Assembly (NCBI GenBank): GCA_029339195.1
Contig: JAPTJF010000016.1
Location: 124,001 to 188,000 of the forward strand
Length of the DNA: 64,000 nt
From: Micractinium sp. NFX-FRZ
Taxonomy: Eukaryota > Chlorophyta > Trebouxiophyceae > Chlorellales > Chlorellaceae
Reading direction: 5' to 3'
Numbering within the stretch: the stretch's first letter is position 1; each line of letters begins with the position of its first letter. Shown here piece by piece: positions 1 through 10,854 of this stretch. The notes below the pieces were generated by a model. The model saw only the letters and a list, made by a program, of their open reading frames with translations. It was not told the origin of the DNA and ran no database searches. Position numbers and translations under genes: made by a program.

Positions 1-191
1 AGGCTGCAGAGCCTGAGCTTGGTGTTCAATGTGTGGCTCTCGCTCCCAAGCTGCACGGGGCACCAAGGGCGGGAGGGGGCGGGAGGGCACGGGGCATGGA
101 GCCTCCGCTGGAAATGGCAAACGCTTGCACATGTGGAGCACGCTTGCAAAACTGAAGTAGGAACAGCCGCGCAGCAGCAAACCATGAACGT

Positions 192-1662
192 TCAGTGCAG
201 CTTATTTTGCAACACCAGCAGCCGCAGCCGCAACAGCCGCAGCCCCAATGCACTGCTGAGCATCACTGGCATGTGCACATGCAGCATGCCAGCCACTCTG
301 CTCACCACTACACGCGCTGTGTCTTGCAGCTGTTGGCGCAGGCTGGGGGAGTGCAGCAGCACTGCTCGCGGCCCACTGCATGCCACCAATGCCAGTTGTG
401 ACAGCCAGTCGGGCCACACATCCAGGCTGCTCAGCTCGTCGTCAGGCAGGCGCCGCAGCTGGGCTGCTGCCGTCTGCAGCGCTTCCCAATGTGCCACATG
501 TGCCCCTTGCACCAGCCTGCAGCAAGGGGTGGGGTGCGCAGTATGGGGAAACAGCAGGCGGCAGAGCAGGGTGAGGTGCGGAAAGCAGGTGGGAGGCAGG
601 ACAGCTCCGCGGGGACATGCGCTGAGAAAGAGCAGATTTTGAAGCGTGGGGGGCGGGGTGGGTAAGCTTTGGAGGGCAGGCAGGCTGGCCTTTTGTTGAG
701 CGGGCAGGCATGCAGGCATGCATGCGCAGTCACGTAAATGTGCCGGCAGTTGGCGGCAGGGGCACACTGCTTGCCAGGCATGCAAGTGGGCAGCTGGGCA
801 TTTAGGCATTTAGGCAGGCAGGCAGGCAGGCAGGTAGGGCAGCTGCTACAACCTGGAGGAGGCTTGCCGCTCAGCCACGGGCGCAGAGCCCCTTTGCGAG
901 TCAGCGTGGATGAAACCCAACGCCTTGGCTGCTCGTGCGCCCCACTTGGTCAGCTGCACCCAGTCTACACATTTGTCCAGAACCACCTGCTGATCTGCAT
1001 CCACTGCCGGGGTGGCTGCCCACGCCACAAAGCGGCAGTAGGCGGTGTGCAGCTGGACGCCTGCCTCAGCTGCGATGGCAAAGTCGGCATGCGGCCTGAC
1101 TGCCAGGTTGTACCCTTTGTCCATATAGACCAACGCGAATTCAGCACATGACAGGCAAGTGCCAACATACCCTGCCATGTTTGCATCCGGCTTCTCGCTT
1201 CGGAGCTGCGCTGCCAGCGGCGCCAGCTGCAGAGCTGCTGTGCCGACCTCCATCAAGGCTGCCACCTCCCCCATACTGCCGTGCAGCGAGATGCCGTTGA
1301 TGAGTTCCAGCAAAACAAAGGCTGTGTTCATCATCGGCAGCACCATCTGTTGAGGGCCTTGCAGCCACGCAGCCACTTCCTCCCTGCGCTGCTCGCGCAG
1401 CGCTGGCAGGCCTAGTAGCAGCGCCACGAGGCGCGGGAAGGCACGCGCTGCTACCCACCCATGCTGCCGCGCCACCACCGCCTGCTGTTGCGGCTTCCGC
1501 GCCAGGAGCTGCAGCTGGTGCCGATGCGCTGCTGTATATAAGTTCACTACTTTGTCCCACGAGATCAGCCAGATAGCGATTATCGCATCGGGTGGGCAGT
1601 CCACTGGCAGCTGCAACATCAGCCGTTCCAACATTCCCAGCTGCTGCTGCTGCTGCTGCTGC

Positions 1663-1694
<32 letters not shown>

Positions 1695-3362
1695 TTGTTG
1701 TTGCTGCTGCTGCTGCTGCTGCTTGATCAGCTGCTGCAGCATTGCCGGCTGCAAGCACTGAGCCTCACACGCAGTGAGTGTCGCCTGCAGTGCGTCCCAG
1801 GCCGCTGCCGGTGCCACATTACCAACGGCTGCGCCACGCCCCCCAGGCCACAACACAGCATCAGCTGCGGCTGGCAGGCAGTGCGCCGCCAGCACGTTCG
1901 CCAGCTTGAGCTGCAGGCCGCCATCAGCTGCCACTGCCTGTTGTAGGCCGTCAAAAGGCGCGGCGCACAGGATTTGGCACACACCACCAAAAGCGTGCAA
2001 CGCTTCGTGCCTCCTGTCGTGCAGCGCTTCAAGCTCCCGCTCTGCATGGCAGCACACGGGCATGAATGCACACACAAAATCAGCTGTCACATACGATCAG
2101 AAGGGCAACAAAAGTGGATGACACGAGCAAAAGCTTTGGCGGAGATCAGGACCTGGCACTGTTGCAGCAGGCATTCCAGTTGGGTGGGCGGCTGGCGAAC
2201 AGGCCGGCAGGGCAAACAAGGCCTGGGGTGTTCTAGGCACGGTATGGGCTTGTGGCTCTCAACACCCTGCCCTCAGGCACCTGTTCGCTCGTTAGCCTGA
2301 GGTGTTTCTAAAAGCAGAGCTTCTGCAGCCGCCGACAGCCAGCCGGTCAGTGCCGCCTGTGGCAGCGAGCGCGCGCTCCATAGGCCCAGCAACTGGCCCT
2401 GCCGCTGTTTGAGCTGCAGCCACATAGTGAACAATGCGTGAGCGCCGCTCCTGACTGCCATTGGCGCAATGGCTGGGGCCAAGCCAGACGCACTGCCGCC
2501 GCCTGCCAGCCAGTGCGCAATAAGTGCGCGCCCACTGCCCAGCACCAGCATCGCCCCAGCACCCAGCTGCAGCAGATCCTCTGCCCGGCACCAGGCTGGG
2601 GCGTGGAGCGCCGCCGTCCCCAGCAGTGAACTGCCGAACACCACGACGCGCGCTGCCGCATCCAGCGTGGTTTTATCTGCTGCCAGCAAGCCACCGTTTG
2701 AATCAGCCAAGAGCGGCTCCATGGCGGCACCAAGGGCTGCCCATGCGGGGCCAAGAGCCCCGAGCTTCCTACAACAAAAGCGGGACAGGGCCCACCGTGG
2801 CACGCAGGGAAGGGCAGTGGGTGCGTGGCAGGCAGACGGTCGTGCTTCAATATTGCTCGCCTTCCTGAATTGGTCCCTGAGGCAACAGGCAGAAGCAGCG
2901 CCATGCTCTCCTGCTCACATGCTGCTCACAAGCTGAGCATCCACGCAGCACCTGCCTGCCGCCGCTGCCGCCACTGCCGCTGGGCTGAACTGGCCGGCCA
3001 ACTCACCTGCTCAGCTCTCCGCGCGAGCCGGCCGCAGCTCTCTCCATGTTGCCGGCCTCCAGGGCACGGTTCAGCTCGAGTGAGGCCTCGCCCAGGGAGC
3101 CCACGTCCACCTGCGTGCCGGCCCGCAGCAGGCTGAGGACGGTGTCTAGGCCAGTGCCGATGCCCTGCATGTTGCAGGAGGTGCGCAGGTCTGGGTTCAA
3201 AGGAGCGGCAGCCGACAAGGTTGTCGCCGGGGAGCTCGGCCAGGCACAGCATGGCAAAGCAGGCGCCCCCGCCACTGATAGTGGTCCCTGTGTCTGACAA
3301 ATCGTCCGTGAGTGTCCTCTCTGGTCGCGCTTCTGCCGCACGTTGAATTCAAGTGACGCCAT
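192..3362 (-). CDS. Unknown polyglutamine protein, 4 exons, about 785 aa
   Basis: I do not recognise the family. The model joins exons 3007-3362, 2281-2768, 853-2041 and 192-516; they sum to 2358 nt with compatible phases. The start is the ATG at 3362, because the frame from there reaches a strong donor (AG|GTGAGT) at 3006. The protein is rich in Ala, Leu and Gln. A run of 27 glutamines (mixed CAG/CAA) lies near residues 387-415, flanked by amphipathic helical sequence. No signal peptide or clear membrane span is seen. The last intron donor (AG|GTTGTA) is weak, so the final 108 residues are the least certain part; without that splice the protein stops at 846. The second half of exon 1 looks more coding-like than the first. 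Function unknown. Confidence 0.5.
1641..1721 (-). repeat. Polyglutamine-coding trinucleotide tract (27 codons)
   Basis: Uninterrupted CTG/TTG triplets on the + strand read as CAG/CAA on the coding strand. The mixture of codons suggests selection for glutamine or an old, partly stabilised tract rather than a fresh expansion. Confidence 0.9.
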
Positions 3363-3856
3363 TTCACACAGCCAATGCAACGATAGATGCATGTATCAGG
3401 CGCCAGTGTTGCACACTAGGCTGCTGGTGGCGGCGCGCCCGCTGCCCAGTCCTGTGGCATCACGGCTGGCTCCAGGAGCCAATTCGGGTTGTATTATGCG
3501 CTGCCATCACGTGCAGCTCCACAACTAGCGTTTCTGCCCATGCACATCCAGAAGCCCACCCGCACCGCCTCCGCATCCCGCTGGCACACTTGAACACTTG
3601 AGGTGGCCGTGCTGCCTCTGCCCTCGCACTGCCCAGGCTGTGTCATGCACGTGTGCGTTGCATTCCCCCCCCTGCACCCTGTACCCAGACTGCCACAGCC
3701 CCACAGCGCCTTGTCAGCAATCAGTGTTACATCAAATAATGGTGTCAAGCATGGTGTGCAGCAAGTGCATCCGGCGGCAGGGGTGCAGCAGGGTTGCCGG
3801 CACCTGCCGCTGCACCCCGCCGCCGCTGCTGCTGCTGCTGCTGCTGCGCCGTGCTG
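3363..3856. other. Intergenic: promoter side of the polyQ gene, 3' side of PheRS
   Basis: No convincing coding sequence. The stretch separates two genes read leftward: the 3' end of PheRS alpha on the right and the 5' end of the polyQ gene on the left. A short CTG run lies near 3825-3848. Confidence 0.6.
3727..3731 (-). terminator. Candidate TGTAA poly(A) signal of PheRS alpha
   Basis: TTACA on the + strand is TGTAA on the gene strand, about 126 nt past the stop codon. TGTAA is the usual green-algal polyadenylation signal; the assignment is by position only. Confidence 0.45.
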
Positions 3857-6800
3857 TCAGAGGCCCAGCCGGCACACGGGGTTGCGCTTCACCATGGAGA
3901 GTGAGACCTTGTGGCCGAAGAGGTCGCGGATGTTGTCAATGTTGTACAGGATCATGGTGGGCCTGCGGTACAAAAAAGGGGGGAAGAGTTTGTACTGCTG
4001 AGCGCATGTCGTCGATGCTGTACAGGATCAGGGTGGGCCTGCGGTACGAGGGCAGGAAGAAAGAACGTGTGCATTGAATGCTGAGTGTGAGTGCAGAAGG
4101 CGCCGCTCTCACTGCCAGCCCCAATGCGATGGCCCTCTGAACAGGCGTGGCGTACTGCTCTGATCAGGCGACTCTGCCGCCCTTGATGTCCGGACAGCAT
4201 TGCTTCACTCAGACATTACAGAAACCAGCACACACTCACCGCTCCAGGACCAGGGCGCCTTCCGGCCCGCCCGGCTCCACCCCCTGCCATCCCTGTTTGT
4301 TGCAGCGCACAACACACAGACAGACAGACAGGAAGCAAGCCCAGCCACACACACTCACCGTTCCAGGCCCAGGCCCCATGCGATGACGTTGACCCCCTCT
4401 GGCAGGCCCATGGGCCGCAGCATCTCGGGGCGGAACATGCCGCTGTTGCCCACCTCGATCCACTTGCCCAGCTGCTCCGAGTAGCTGCACGGGGGGCGGG
4501 GGCGGGGAGGGGGGCGGGTATCCAGACGTGATGCAGGAGCGGAGGGGATTCAGTGGGGGGAAAGATGAGGGGATGGGTGGCGGGGCTGCCTGCTCAATCC
4601 ACTTGCCCAGCTGCTCCGAGTAGCTGCAGAGAGGTCGTGGGATAAATGTGATACAACAAGAGAGGGGGATGAGGCGAGGACATGAGGATGATGGGAGAAC
4701 TGGGTTGCCCAAGCCGATCCATGTCCCAGCTGCTTGGACAAGCTGCATGTGGGGGGTGGGACAGAATGGGATCCAAACAGAAAAATGGAATCAGGTGAGG
4801 ACATGAAGATGATGCAATGATTGGCAGATCGACACACACACTTGAGCAGCTGCAGCGGGGAGGAAGGGGTGGGGTGGCTGTGCAAGAGGGCGACGTGGGT
4901 GGGTGAGTGTGGCTTGAAGGGGTGGAACGCAGGAGGCGAGCAGGGGAAGCGGTGGCCAGCCCAGCCTTTGCACTGCCCCGCTGTGGAACCTGCATACATA
5001 CACCGACCCCTAACGCCCTCAAGCTCAGCCAGGTCACTTCCCCCACCTGAAGATCTCCATGCTGGGCTCGGTGTACGGGTTGAAGGCGGGCTTGAAGCGC
5101 AGCTTCTTGAGGCCCAGTCGGTCGAAGAACTGCTGCAGCGTGCCGATGAGGTCGGCCAGGGTGAGGCCATAGTCGCACACCACACCTGCACAGAGGAACA
5201 TTAAGGTTGGGTTGCGATTTTATAGGCGAGAGACACGAGGGAGCAGCGTGGCGGTAAGGGCGGCCAGGGTGAGGCTGCAAGTCGTGCACCACGCCTGCAC
5301 AGGGAAAAGCAGACACGCAGGAATGTGGTGTGCAGAGGCAAAAAGCGGGGAGCAGCGTGGCGGTGAGGCCGGCCAGGGTGAGGCTGCAAGTCGTGCACCA
5401 CACGTGCAGACAATACGGATCAAATAAGAGAGTGCAGGTGATTGACACAGGCCAGCGTGCCAATCAGGGCGGCCAGAGGGAGGTGCCCGTACGCACATCA
5501 CGTTTGCAGTCCACAAAGCCAGCACTCCACCCATGAGGCGTATGGTGCAGCCTCCCTCCCTCATATGCGCCGCTCCCCCAACGCCACCACGTGGCCGCCC
5601 CCCTGCTTGCTCACCCTCGATCTGGTGGAACTCCGCCAGGTGTGTGCGGTCGATGGCCTCGTTACGGAACACTCGGTCGATGGAGAAGTACTTGGCGGGG
5701 CGGAAGCCGTCCTGTGAAGGGGAGAGAAGAGGGGGTGGGACCGGGGAGTGGGGGATTAGATGATCTGGTAACTGACAATTGTGAGGTTTATAGTACAGGT
5801 GCGTAAGGAAGCTTGGTCAATGGAGAAGTACTAGGTGGGGCGGAAAGCCGTCCTGCGGGATCACACAAAAGATGCAAGCAAACCAGCGAAAGCGGGAAGG
5901 GGTCGTAAAGTTGAGGGGGCAAAAAGGGGAGGTCTGCTGACCCCCCTGCGGACCCCCCAAGCTGGCCCAGCAGGCAGCCCAGCACACTGCTGCCGCACGG
6001 GGGTTGCGCGTGCGCACCCGCCCTGCCGCACCTGCGCTAGCTGGTAGAGCATGCGTGAGGAGACGGCGGTGGTGTGCGTGCGCAGCAGGTTCTTCTCAGC
6101 TTCCGCCGTCTTCCAGTCGTACCCGTACCCGATGCTGCCGTAGCCGCCGTGCTGCAATCCACAACGGGGCGAACACAATATGGGAGGGAACACAAGTGAC
6201 GGAAGGCAAGCTAATCGTTGCTGCTCTCTCACAGCTATCCTGCCGTGCTGCTCCGGGCTGCAGCCGGGAGGCCCGTTCTCTTCTTCAGCCCGCCCAGCAC
6301 AGCCCCCGACCTCAAAGCCTCCAGCCACGCCCCCCACAGAGAAGCAGCAGGCCAGCCCACCACCGAGCAGACCTCCATCCAACACCACAGAGAAGAGCTG
6401 CAGCCCAAGCTGGCTGCCCACCTGGTGCGTCTGCTTCACTCGCTGCAGGTAGTCCTGTGGGAAGGTGGAGGCGGGGGTGACCGCCGGCTCTGCGGTGGGG
6501 TGGGTGGGTGGGGTGGCAGGGGGGTGCAAGCGGAGTGGAGTCAGGTTCAAGTGCCTTTCTCGCCAGCCTGCAATTAGAACGGTGTCTGCCGTACACACAC
6601 GGTGCTGCGGCTGGGACCGCACGTTCTCAACCCCCCACCCACCCCTCCTGCCCTGCGCTCACTTGTGAGGAAGAAGGTGTCGTGCGCGTCGCGCGCCGGG
6701 TGCTGCTGCGGCTGGAACAGGGCGTCAAAGTTCCAGAAGGAGCTCTCCACGTAGTTGTTGGTGGGCATCTCCTGGAACCCCATCTGCGTAAAGATCTTGC

Positions 6801-9273
6801 GGAACTGGGTGCGCACCTGCGGGCGGGGTGGGTGGACAGCGAGGGGTATTAGCATGGTCTCTAGAGTAAAGGTACAGAAGAGAGCGGACGTCTGCTTGCG
6901 CGCAAACTCCTTATAATCGGAGATCTTGCGGAACGGGGTGCACCTGTGGGCGGGGTGGGTGCACACCTGCGGGGGGGGGTCGGACAGCGGGGTGTGAGGA
7001 TGGGTGTGTGGAGGGGTGTGCCAGGAAAGAGAAACAGCTGCGTGGTTTGGATTGGAACACGATGTGTGTGTGGAGATCTTGCGGAACTGGGTGCGCACCT
7101 GCAGGGGGGGAAGCGGGGTGCACGGGAGTGTGTGTTGACATTCAGGGCACAGCAGAGGCTGAGTGAGGCCGGTCACCACCCGCCCTCACATGGAGCAGGG
7201 GGTGCACGCACCGTGCTCCCGCTGTCAGCCCCTGCCCCTGCGCACGCCCCACGACCCTGGCAATCAACCGCGGCCGTACTGCCCCTCCCCCGCCCCTGCC
7301 ACCTCGCACCTTGAGCAGCGGGTGCAGGTGCCCTCCCGCGGGTGGCAGGCCCAGCGCGTTGAAGTTGTACTCCTTGAACGTCTCCTCCCGCCAGCTGCCC
7401 CTGCAGCCCAGCAGCCGAGGGGAGAGGTGCAAAACGTGAGGTTATGAGAGATGCTAGTGTTGCGTTTCATGAGAAGTTTCCTCCTGCCAGCTGCCCCTGC
7501 AGCATGGCCATTGAACAGCCGTGCCACGTGTGCGACGAGTGCGGCCGGGGAGCGGCACGGCACGGGGAACCGTAAAGGCACCACCAGAGCAGTAGGAGCA
7601 GCAGCATGCGCGGCAGCAGGATCGCCTGCCGTGCCCTTGCTGCCAGCCTGCTGCCCCCTCATCTCCCGCTCCTGAGCGAGCAGCACACATGCACACACAC
7701 GCTCCGCTGTCCAGCCAAGCAAGAAAACACGGTACTCACAAGCACCCCGTCGCCACCGCCCCAGGCAGCACCTCCCCTCCTCCACCCCACGCCCCCGTGG
7801 CTCACTTCTGCAGCATCTCCGCCGTCAGCTCGGTGGCCGCCTTCTTGCGCTGCAGCGCAAAGGCGGGGCCCTTGCCCACCCGGTACGTCTTCCAAGCCTC
7901 CGGCACCACCAGCTTGCGCTTCTTGAGCACCGCCAGCTCGGCCTCAGTGGCCCCAGACTCCTGCACGGTGCGGGTGAGAAGCACGTAGTGCCAGCAACAA
8001 GGGTGGGAGAGGGGGGGTGGGCAAGCAAACCACCCCTGCGCTTCTTGAGCGCAACCAGCTCAGCGCCGCTGGCCCCAGACTCCTGCTGCCAGCAGCAGGC
8101 CTTGTCGGTATAAGGCAAGCCGGCAAGCAGCCAAGCTGAGCAGGGGTGGAGAGGGAGCCAGGCAAGAGGGAGGGCCTGGATGGGCAGCAGCATGCCTCAA
8201 CACCTGCGTGCCTGGTTGCCTGCCTGATCAGCTGCCACCCACGTGTCTGCCTGCCTGCCTTTGCCAACCGCCTGTCCCCGCCTGCAAGATTGTTGGGTCC
8301 CTGCTGCCCCCTCTTCATGCATAACCCGCACCCACACCTGCACACTCCCCGCCTCCCTGCCGCCGTTGCCCCCGGAAGGCCCAGCACCCACCAACCACAG
8401 GCACAACAAGGCGGGTGCTCCCTTGTGTCGCACCTGCCCTGCCGCCGTCGCCTCCAGAATCGCCAGCACCCGGTCCTGAATGCCATCTGTCTTGCGCACC
8501 ACTTTGGGCTCCCCCCCGCTCTTGTCGATTGCCACCCACTTGAGCTGCATGGCCTGCTTGAACCCCACATCGCCCGCTGCACCCAGCTGCTTCTGCAGAG
8601 CGGGTACGGACGAACGGGGGGAGGGCAAGCGTGGCAAGGGCGGAGGCGGCGGTGTAGGTGCTGTGCAGCAGTGATGCAGAGTCACTGGGCTTCCGGCACA
8701 GGCAAGGCAGCCTGGGCAGCAGAGCCCGCATCGAAGGAGAGGGGGCCGCCGGCTGCTCGACACATGCAGCATCAGCTGTTGCTGCTTTGCTGCTGAGCAA
8801 TGCAAGCCCACCTTGATCTCCGCTAGTGAGATGCCCTCTGCCGGCACGGCATTGAACACCTGCGCCTCAGGAGACCCCTTCCCCAGGTAGCCCTGAGCCT
8901 CTGCCGTCAGGCTGAACCGCGAGTGGTCGATGTCCTGCGGGGTGGGCAGAGGCGGCAGTGGTGAAAGGCAGCGGCGGCAGCAGCAGCGGCGGCGGCGGCG
9001 GCTGGGTGTGCAACATGCCGCGCATGGCGGGATAAAGGGGCGCCCATGGCGGCATCCGGGTACTTTGGAGACCGTGGCAAGGCGCCAGGAGGCGCTGCAA
9101 GCCCCACCACCTGGCTCCCTCACCTCAGTGGTGATCATGTCGGCCGCCAGCAGTGACTTGAGCAGGCCCACAACCTGCTGGTGCGGGATGCCATGCTTTT
9201 CCGCAAAATCCGCAGAGTCCTGCACCTGCCCGGCGTCCACCGCCGCGAGCAGCGCCGTTTCCAGCTCGGCCAT
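3857..9273 (-). CDS. Phenylalanyl-tRNA synthetase alpha subunit, cytosolic, 12 exons, 495 aa
   Basis: Catalytic subunit that charges tRNA-Phe in the cytosol as an alpha2-beta2 enzyme. Exons: 9124-9273, 8812-8934, 8434-8592, 7806-7960, 7310-7400, 6663-6816, 6422-6489, 6032-6151, 5615-5711, 5047-5185, 4359-4484, 3857-3962 (1488 nt, all phases agree). The N-terminal winged-helix region (residues 1-90) starts [15 protein letters not shown], as in plant homologues. Class II motif 2 ([19 protein letters not shown]) is near residue 355 and motif 3 (WGLGLERPTM) near 460; the end NPVCRLGL matches the family ending. Length fits yeast and plant enzymes. At least seven of the eleven introns hold degenerate copies of the adjoining exon edge, listed separately. 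It is divergent from uL23m with about 0.6 kb between starts. Confidence 0.95.
3937..4047 (-). repeat. Junction echo: acceptor of PheRS last exon (1 copy)
   Basis: Parent edge 3937-3971 (last exon start plus acceptor) recurs at 4014-4047 in the upstream intron with few changes, keeping the CGCAG acceptor. Confidence 0.8.
4228..4385 (-). repeat. Junction echo: donor of PheRS exon 11 (1 copy)
   Basis: Parent 4345-4385 (exon end plus GTGAGTG donor) recurs at 4228-4262 in the downstream intron, donor retained. The same intron also holds an echo from its acceptor side. Confidence 0.65.
4449..4750 (-). repeat. Junction echoes: acceptor of PheRS exon 11 (2 copies)
   Basis: Parent 4449-4490 recurs at 4591-4630 (nearly identical) and at 4705-4750 (more diverged). 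Adjoining intron sequence with a gaggacatgaggatgat-like motif is repeated at 4662-4695 and 4789-4820, so the duplicated unit is about 125 nt and spans the junction. Confidence 0.85.
5136..5515 (-). repeat. Junction echoes: acceptor of PheRS exon 10 (3 copies)
   Basis: Parent 5136-5190 recurs at 5245-5303, 5350-5409 and 5453-5510. The first two echoes are more like each other than like the parent, a sign of stepwise duplication. Each carries the CGGCCAGGGTGAGG-type core; the first two also keep the GTGCAG or related acceptor end. Confidence 0.85.
5671..5858 (-). repeat. Junction echo: acceptor of PheRS exon 9 (1 copy)
   Basis: Parent 5671-5715 (SIDRV codons through the acceptor) recurs at 5812-5858. 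The echo has an added base and an in-frame stop, so it cannot replace the exon. Confidence 0.85.
6787..7108 (-). repeat. Junction echoes: acceptor of PheRS exon 6 (2-3 copies)
   Basis: Parent 6787-6822 (VRTQFRKI codons plus acceptor) recurs at 6920-6955 and 7072-7108, with a further fragment at 6958-6980. The 7072 copy keeps both the codons and a GCAG acceptor. Confidence 0.85.
7372..7506 (-). repeat. Junction echo: acceptor of PheRS exon 5 (1 copy)
   Basis: Parent 7372-7406 recurs at 7468-7506 in the upstream intron; the shared core ccagctgcccctgcagc spans the acceptor. Confidence 0.8.
7911..8086 (-). repeat. Junction echo: acceptor of PheRS exon 4 (1 copy)
   Basis: Parent 7911-7966 ([15 protein letters not shown] codons) recurs at 8035-8086 with about one change in five, including the GAGTCTGGGGCC exon start. 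Confidence 0.85.
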
Positions 9274-9885
9274 GGCGCTACAACCAGGTGCTACGTGTCC
9301 GATTACTGATGGCGTAAATGCAAGCCACCCACATTGAAGCGTGCTGTGCCACCCCAGAGCGTGCTGTGCTGCCTGTCTTCCCAACCAGCCCCTCGGGACC
9401 TCTGTGCAACCTGCCAAAGCACCCAACAATCCACGTTCCCACACCCATAGCGCCAGCTTTCGGTTTGCAGCCCACCTGCAGCACCTGCTCGACTGAGCGC
9501 CCCTGCTGTAAACGCCTACCTTTTGGACGCACAGGTGCGTGTGCTCTTCAAGAGTTTATAAACTGCCCTCTCCTTCACACCCCTCGACAGCGCAGCCAAA
9601 AAGCTTGCCCAAGCGGTCTGCCCCTCGCGCTGCGCCTGGCCGCGCAGCGTCAGCAAGCTGGTGTGGCGAGAGGGTTGACAGAAATGAGCGCCACGCGGTG
9701 TGCACGCTGCCAGGTGCTGCGGCCCGCCGCGGCCCGCGCCGAGGCGGTGGTGCCGCAGCTCATCAGCTGCCCGCCCTCCCTGCCTGCTCACTCTCTGGTA
9801 CCCAGCAGGCCGTCGAGCCAGCCCGAAGCCTCTAGCAGACAGCGTGCGCGGCCTGGCGAGAGGCGCGCAAGCCGTGTGAGTGCAA
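9274..9885. promoter_or_regulatory. Divergent promoter region between PheRS alpha and uL23m
   Basis: 612 nt between two start codons facing away from each other. No ORF here has a family signature. I cannot point to a TATA box or a known operator. Confidence 0.5.
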
Positions 9886-10555
9886 ATGTCGTGGCGGCGC
9901 CTCCCAGCGTACCTGCCCAACCTCCGGCTCAAGCTCTTCCCTCTCTCAGAGGCGCAACAGAAAACCTACGAGGCAACCGGGTTTTTGAAGGAACTCACCT
10001 TCAAGACCGCACCTAGCACCAGCAAGGTGGGAAGGGGCAGCTGAGGGCTGCAGAGCGGGGCTGGGGGCTGGCGGGAGGCGGACAGGCTGGGAACACCTGC
10101 CGCCGTCCCCAGCTGCCTGCTCTCAAGCTGCCTGCCTCCCCGCGCGCACGACTGGCCTGCAGCGGCTGCTCACATGCATGCATGCCTGGCCCCGCTTGCC
10201 CGTCCGCCGCAGGTTGAGATCAAGACGTTCCTTGAGAGCGTGTACGGCCTCAACGTGGCCAAGGTGAACACGCTGAACGTGGAGGGGAAGAAGAAGCGCA
10301 GCAAGCACGGGTTCTTCAGGTGCGTCCGCTCTACCTGTGTGGGATCTCTACTGGGGCTGCGCTGGGGCAGCTGTCAGCCGCATCCATGGTGTGCGCATGC
10401 CCGCCCTTGTGCACACCAAGTCCGCGCCTGCTGGCCTCCTCTCAACCCTGCCTGCCTGCCTGCCTGCCTCCCTGTGGCCTGCTTGCTGCAGGCGGCCAGA
10501 CTACAAGAAGGCCTTTGTGGTTCTCAACGAACCTGGCACTGCCAGCAAGGCGTAA
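9886..10555 (+). CDS. Mitochondrial large-subunit ribosomal protein uL23m, 3 exons, 103 aa
   Basis: Structural protein near the exit tunnel of the mitochondrial ribosome. Exons 9886-10026, 10213-10319, 10492-10555 (312 nt). The start MSWRRLPAYLPNLRLK resembles plant mitochondrial L23. The family core is clear: FKTAPSTSKVEIKTFLESVYG, then VAKVNTLNVEGKKKR, then DYKKAFVVL. No long presequence is present, as in the plant homologue. The plastid L23 is normally plastid-encoded, so a nuclear copy with this N-terminus is best read as mitochondrial. The introns show no junction echoes. Confidence 0.9.
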
Positions 10556-10564
10556 GACTGATAG

Positions 10565-10603
<39 letters not shown>

Positions 10604-10854
10604 TAGTGCTGCGGCAGCGCTGATAGCGGTGAATGCAATAACCAGCTGACAGCAACACGTGACAGCAGCACCTGACAGCAACACCTGACAGTAGGGACAG
10701 CAGCAGCACATCAGCCGACGACAGCACCAGTAGCACACAGTAGCTAGGATCAGTAGGCGCAAACACAACCGGCCACCACCACGGCACAGCATAAGACAGC
10801 GGCACCAATTTCTCACGCCTTCCCAGCCGCAACCTGCTCCGCAGCCACAGCTCG
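10556..10854 (+). other. Intergenic between uL23m and the TFIIS-N-like gene
   Basis: About 300 nt holding the uL23m 3' UTR and the next gene's promoter. Past the (CAG)12 tract lies a series of imperfect acacctgacagca-type repeats (about 10650-10700). Confidence 0.6.
10566..10601 (+). repeat. (CAG)12 microsatellite in the uL23m 3' region
   Basis: Twelve pure CAG units starting 11 nt after the stop codon, so transcribed but untranslated if the 3' UTR is of normal length. Confidence 0.9.

Noticed and set aside
26..809. Several overlapping + strand ORFs opposite the polyQ gene
   Set aside because: No family signature and Cys/Ser/Arg-rich composition typical of antisense frames in GC-rich coding DNA; only the minus-strand exon 192-516 joins a phased chain.
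1552..1761. Poly-Cys and poly-Leu ORFs over the CTG tract
   Set aside because: They are other frames of the glutamine tract.
5136..5515. PheRS echoes as mutually exclusive alternative exons
   Set aside because: They cover only one edge of the exon, contain frameshifts or stops, and lack the opposite splice site at a matching position.
10174..10623. Long + strand ORF through the (CAG)12 tract with poly-Ser
   Set aside because: It reads through the uL23m introns; the conserved L23 residues need splicing and stop at 10555.
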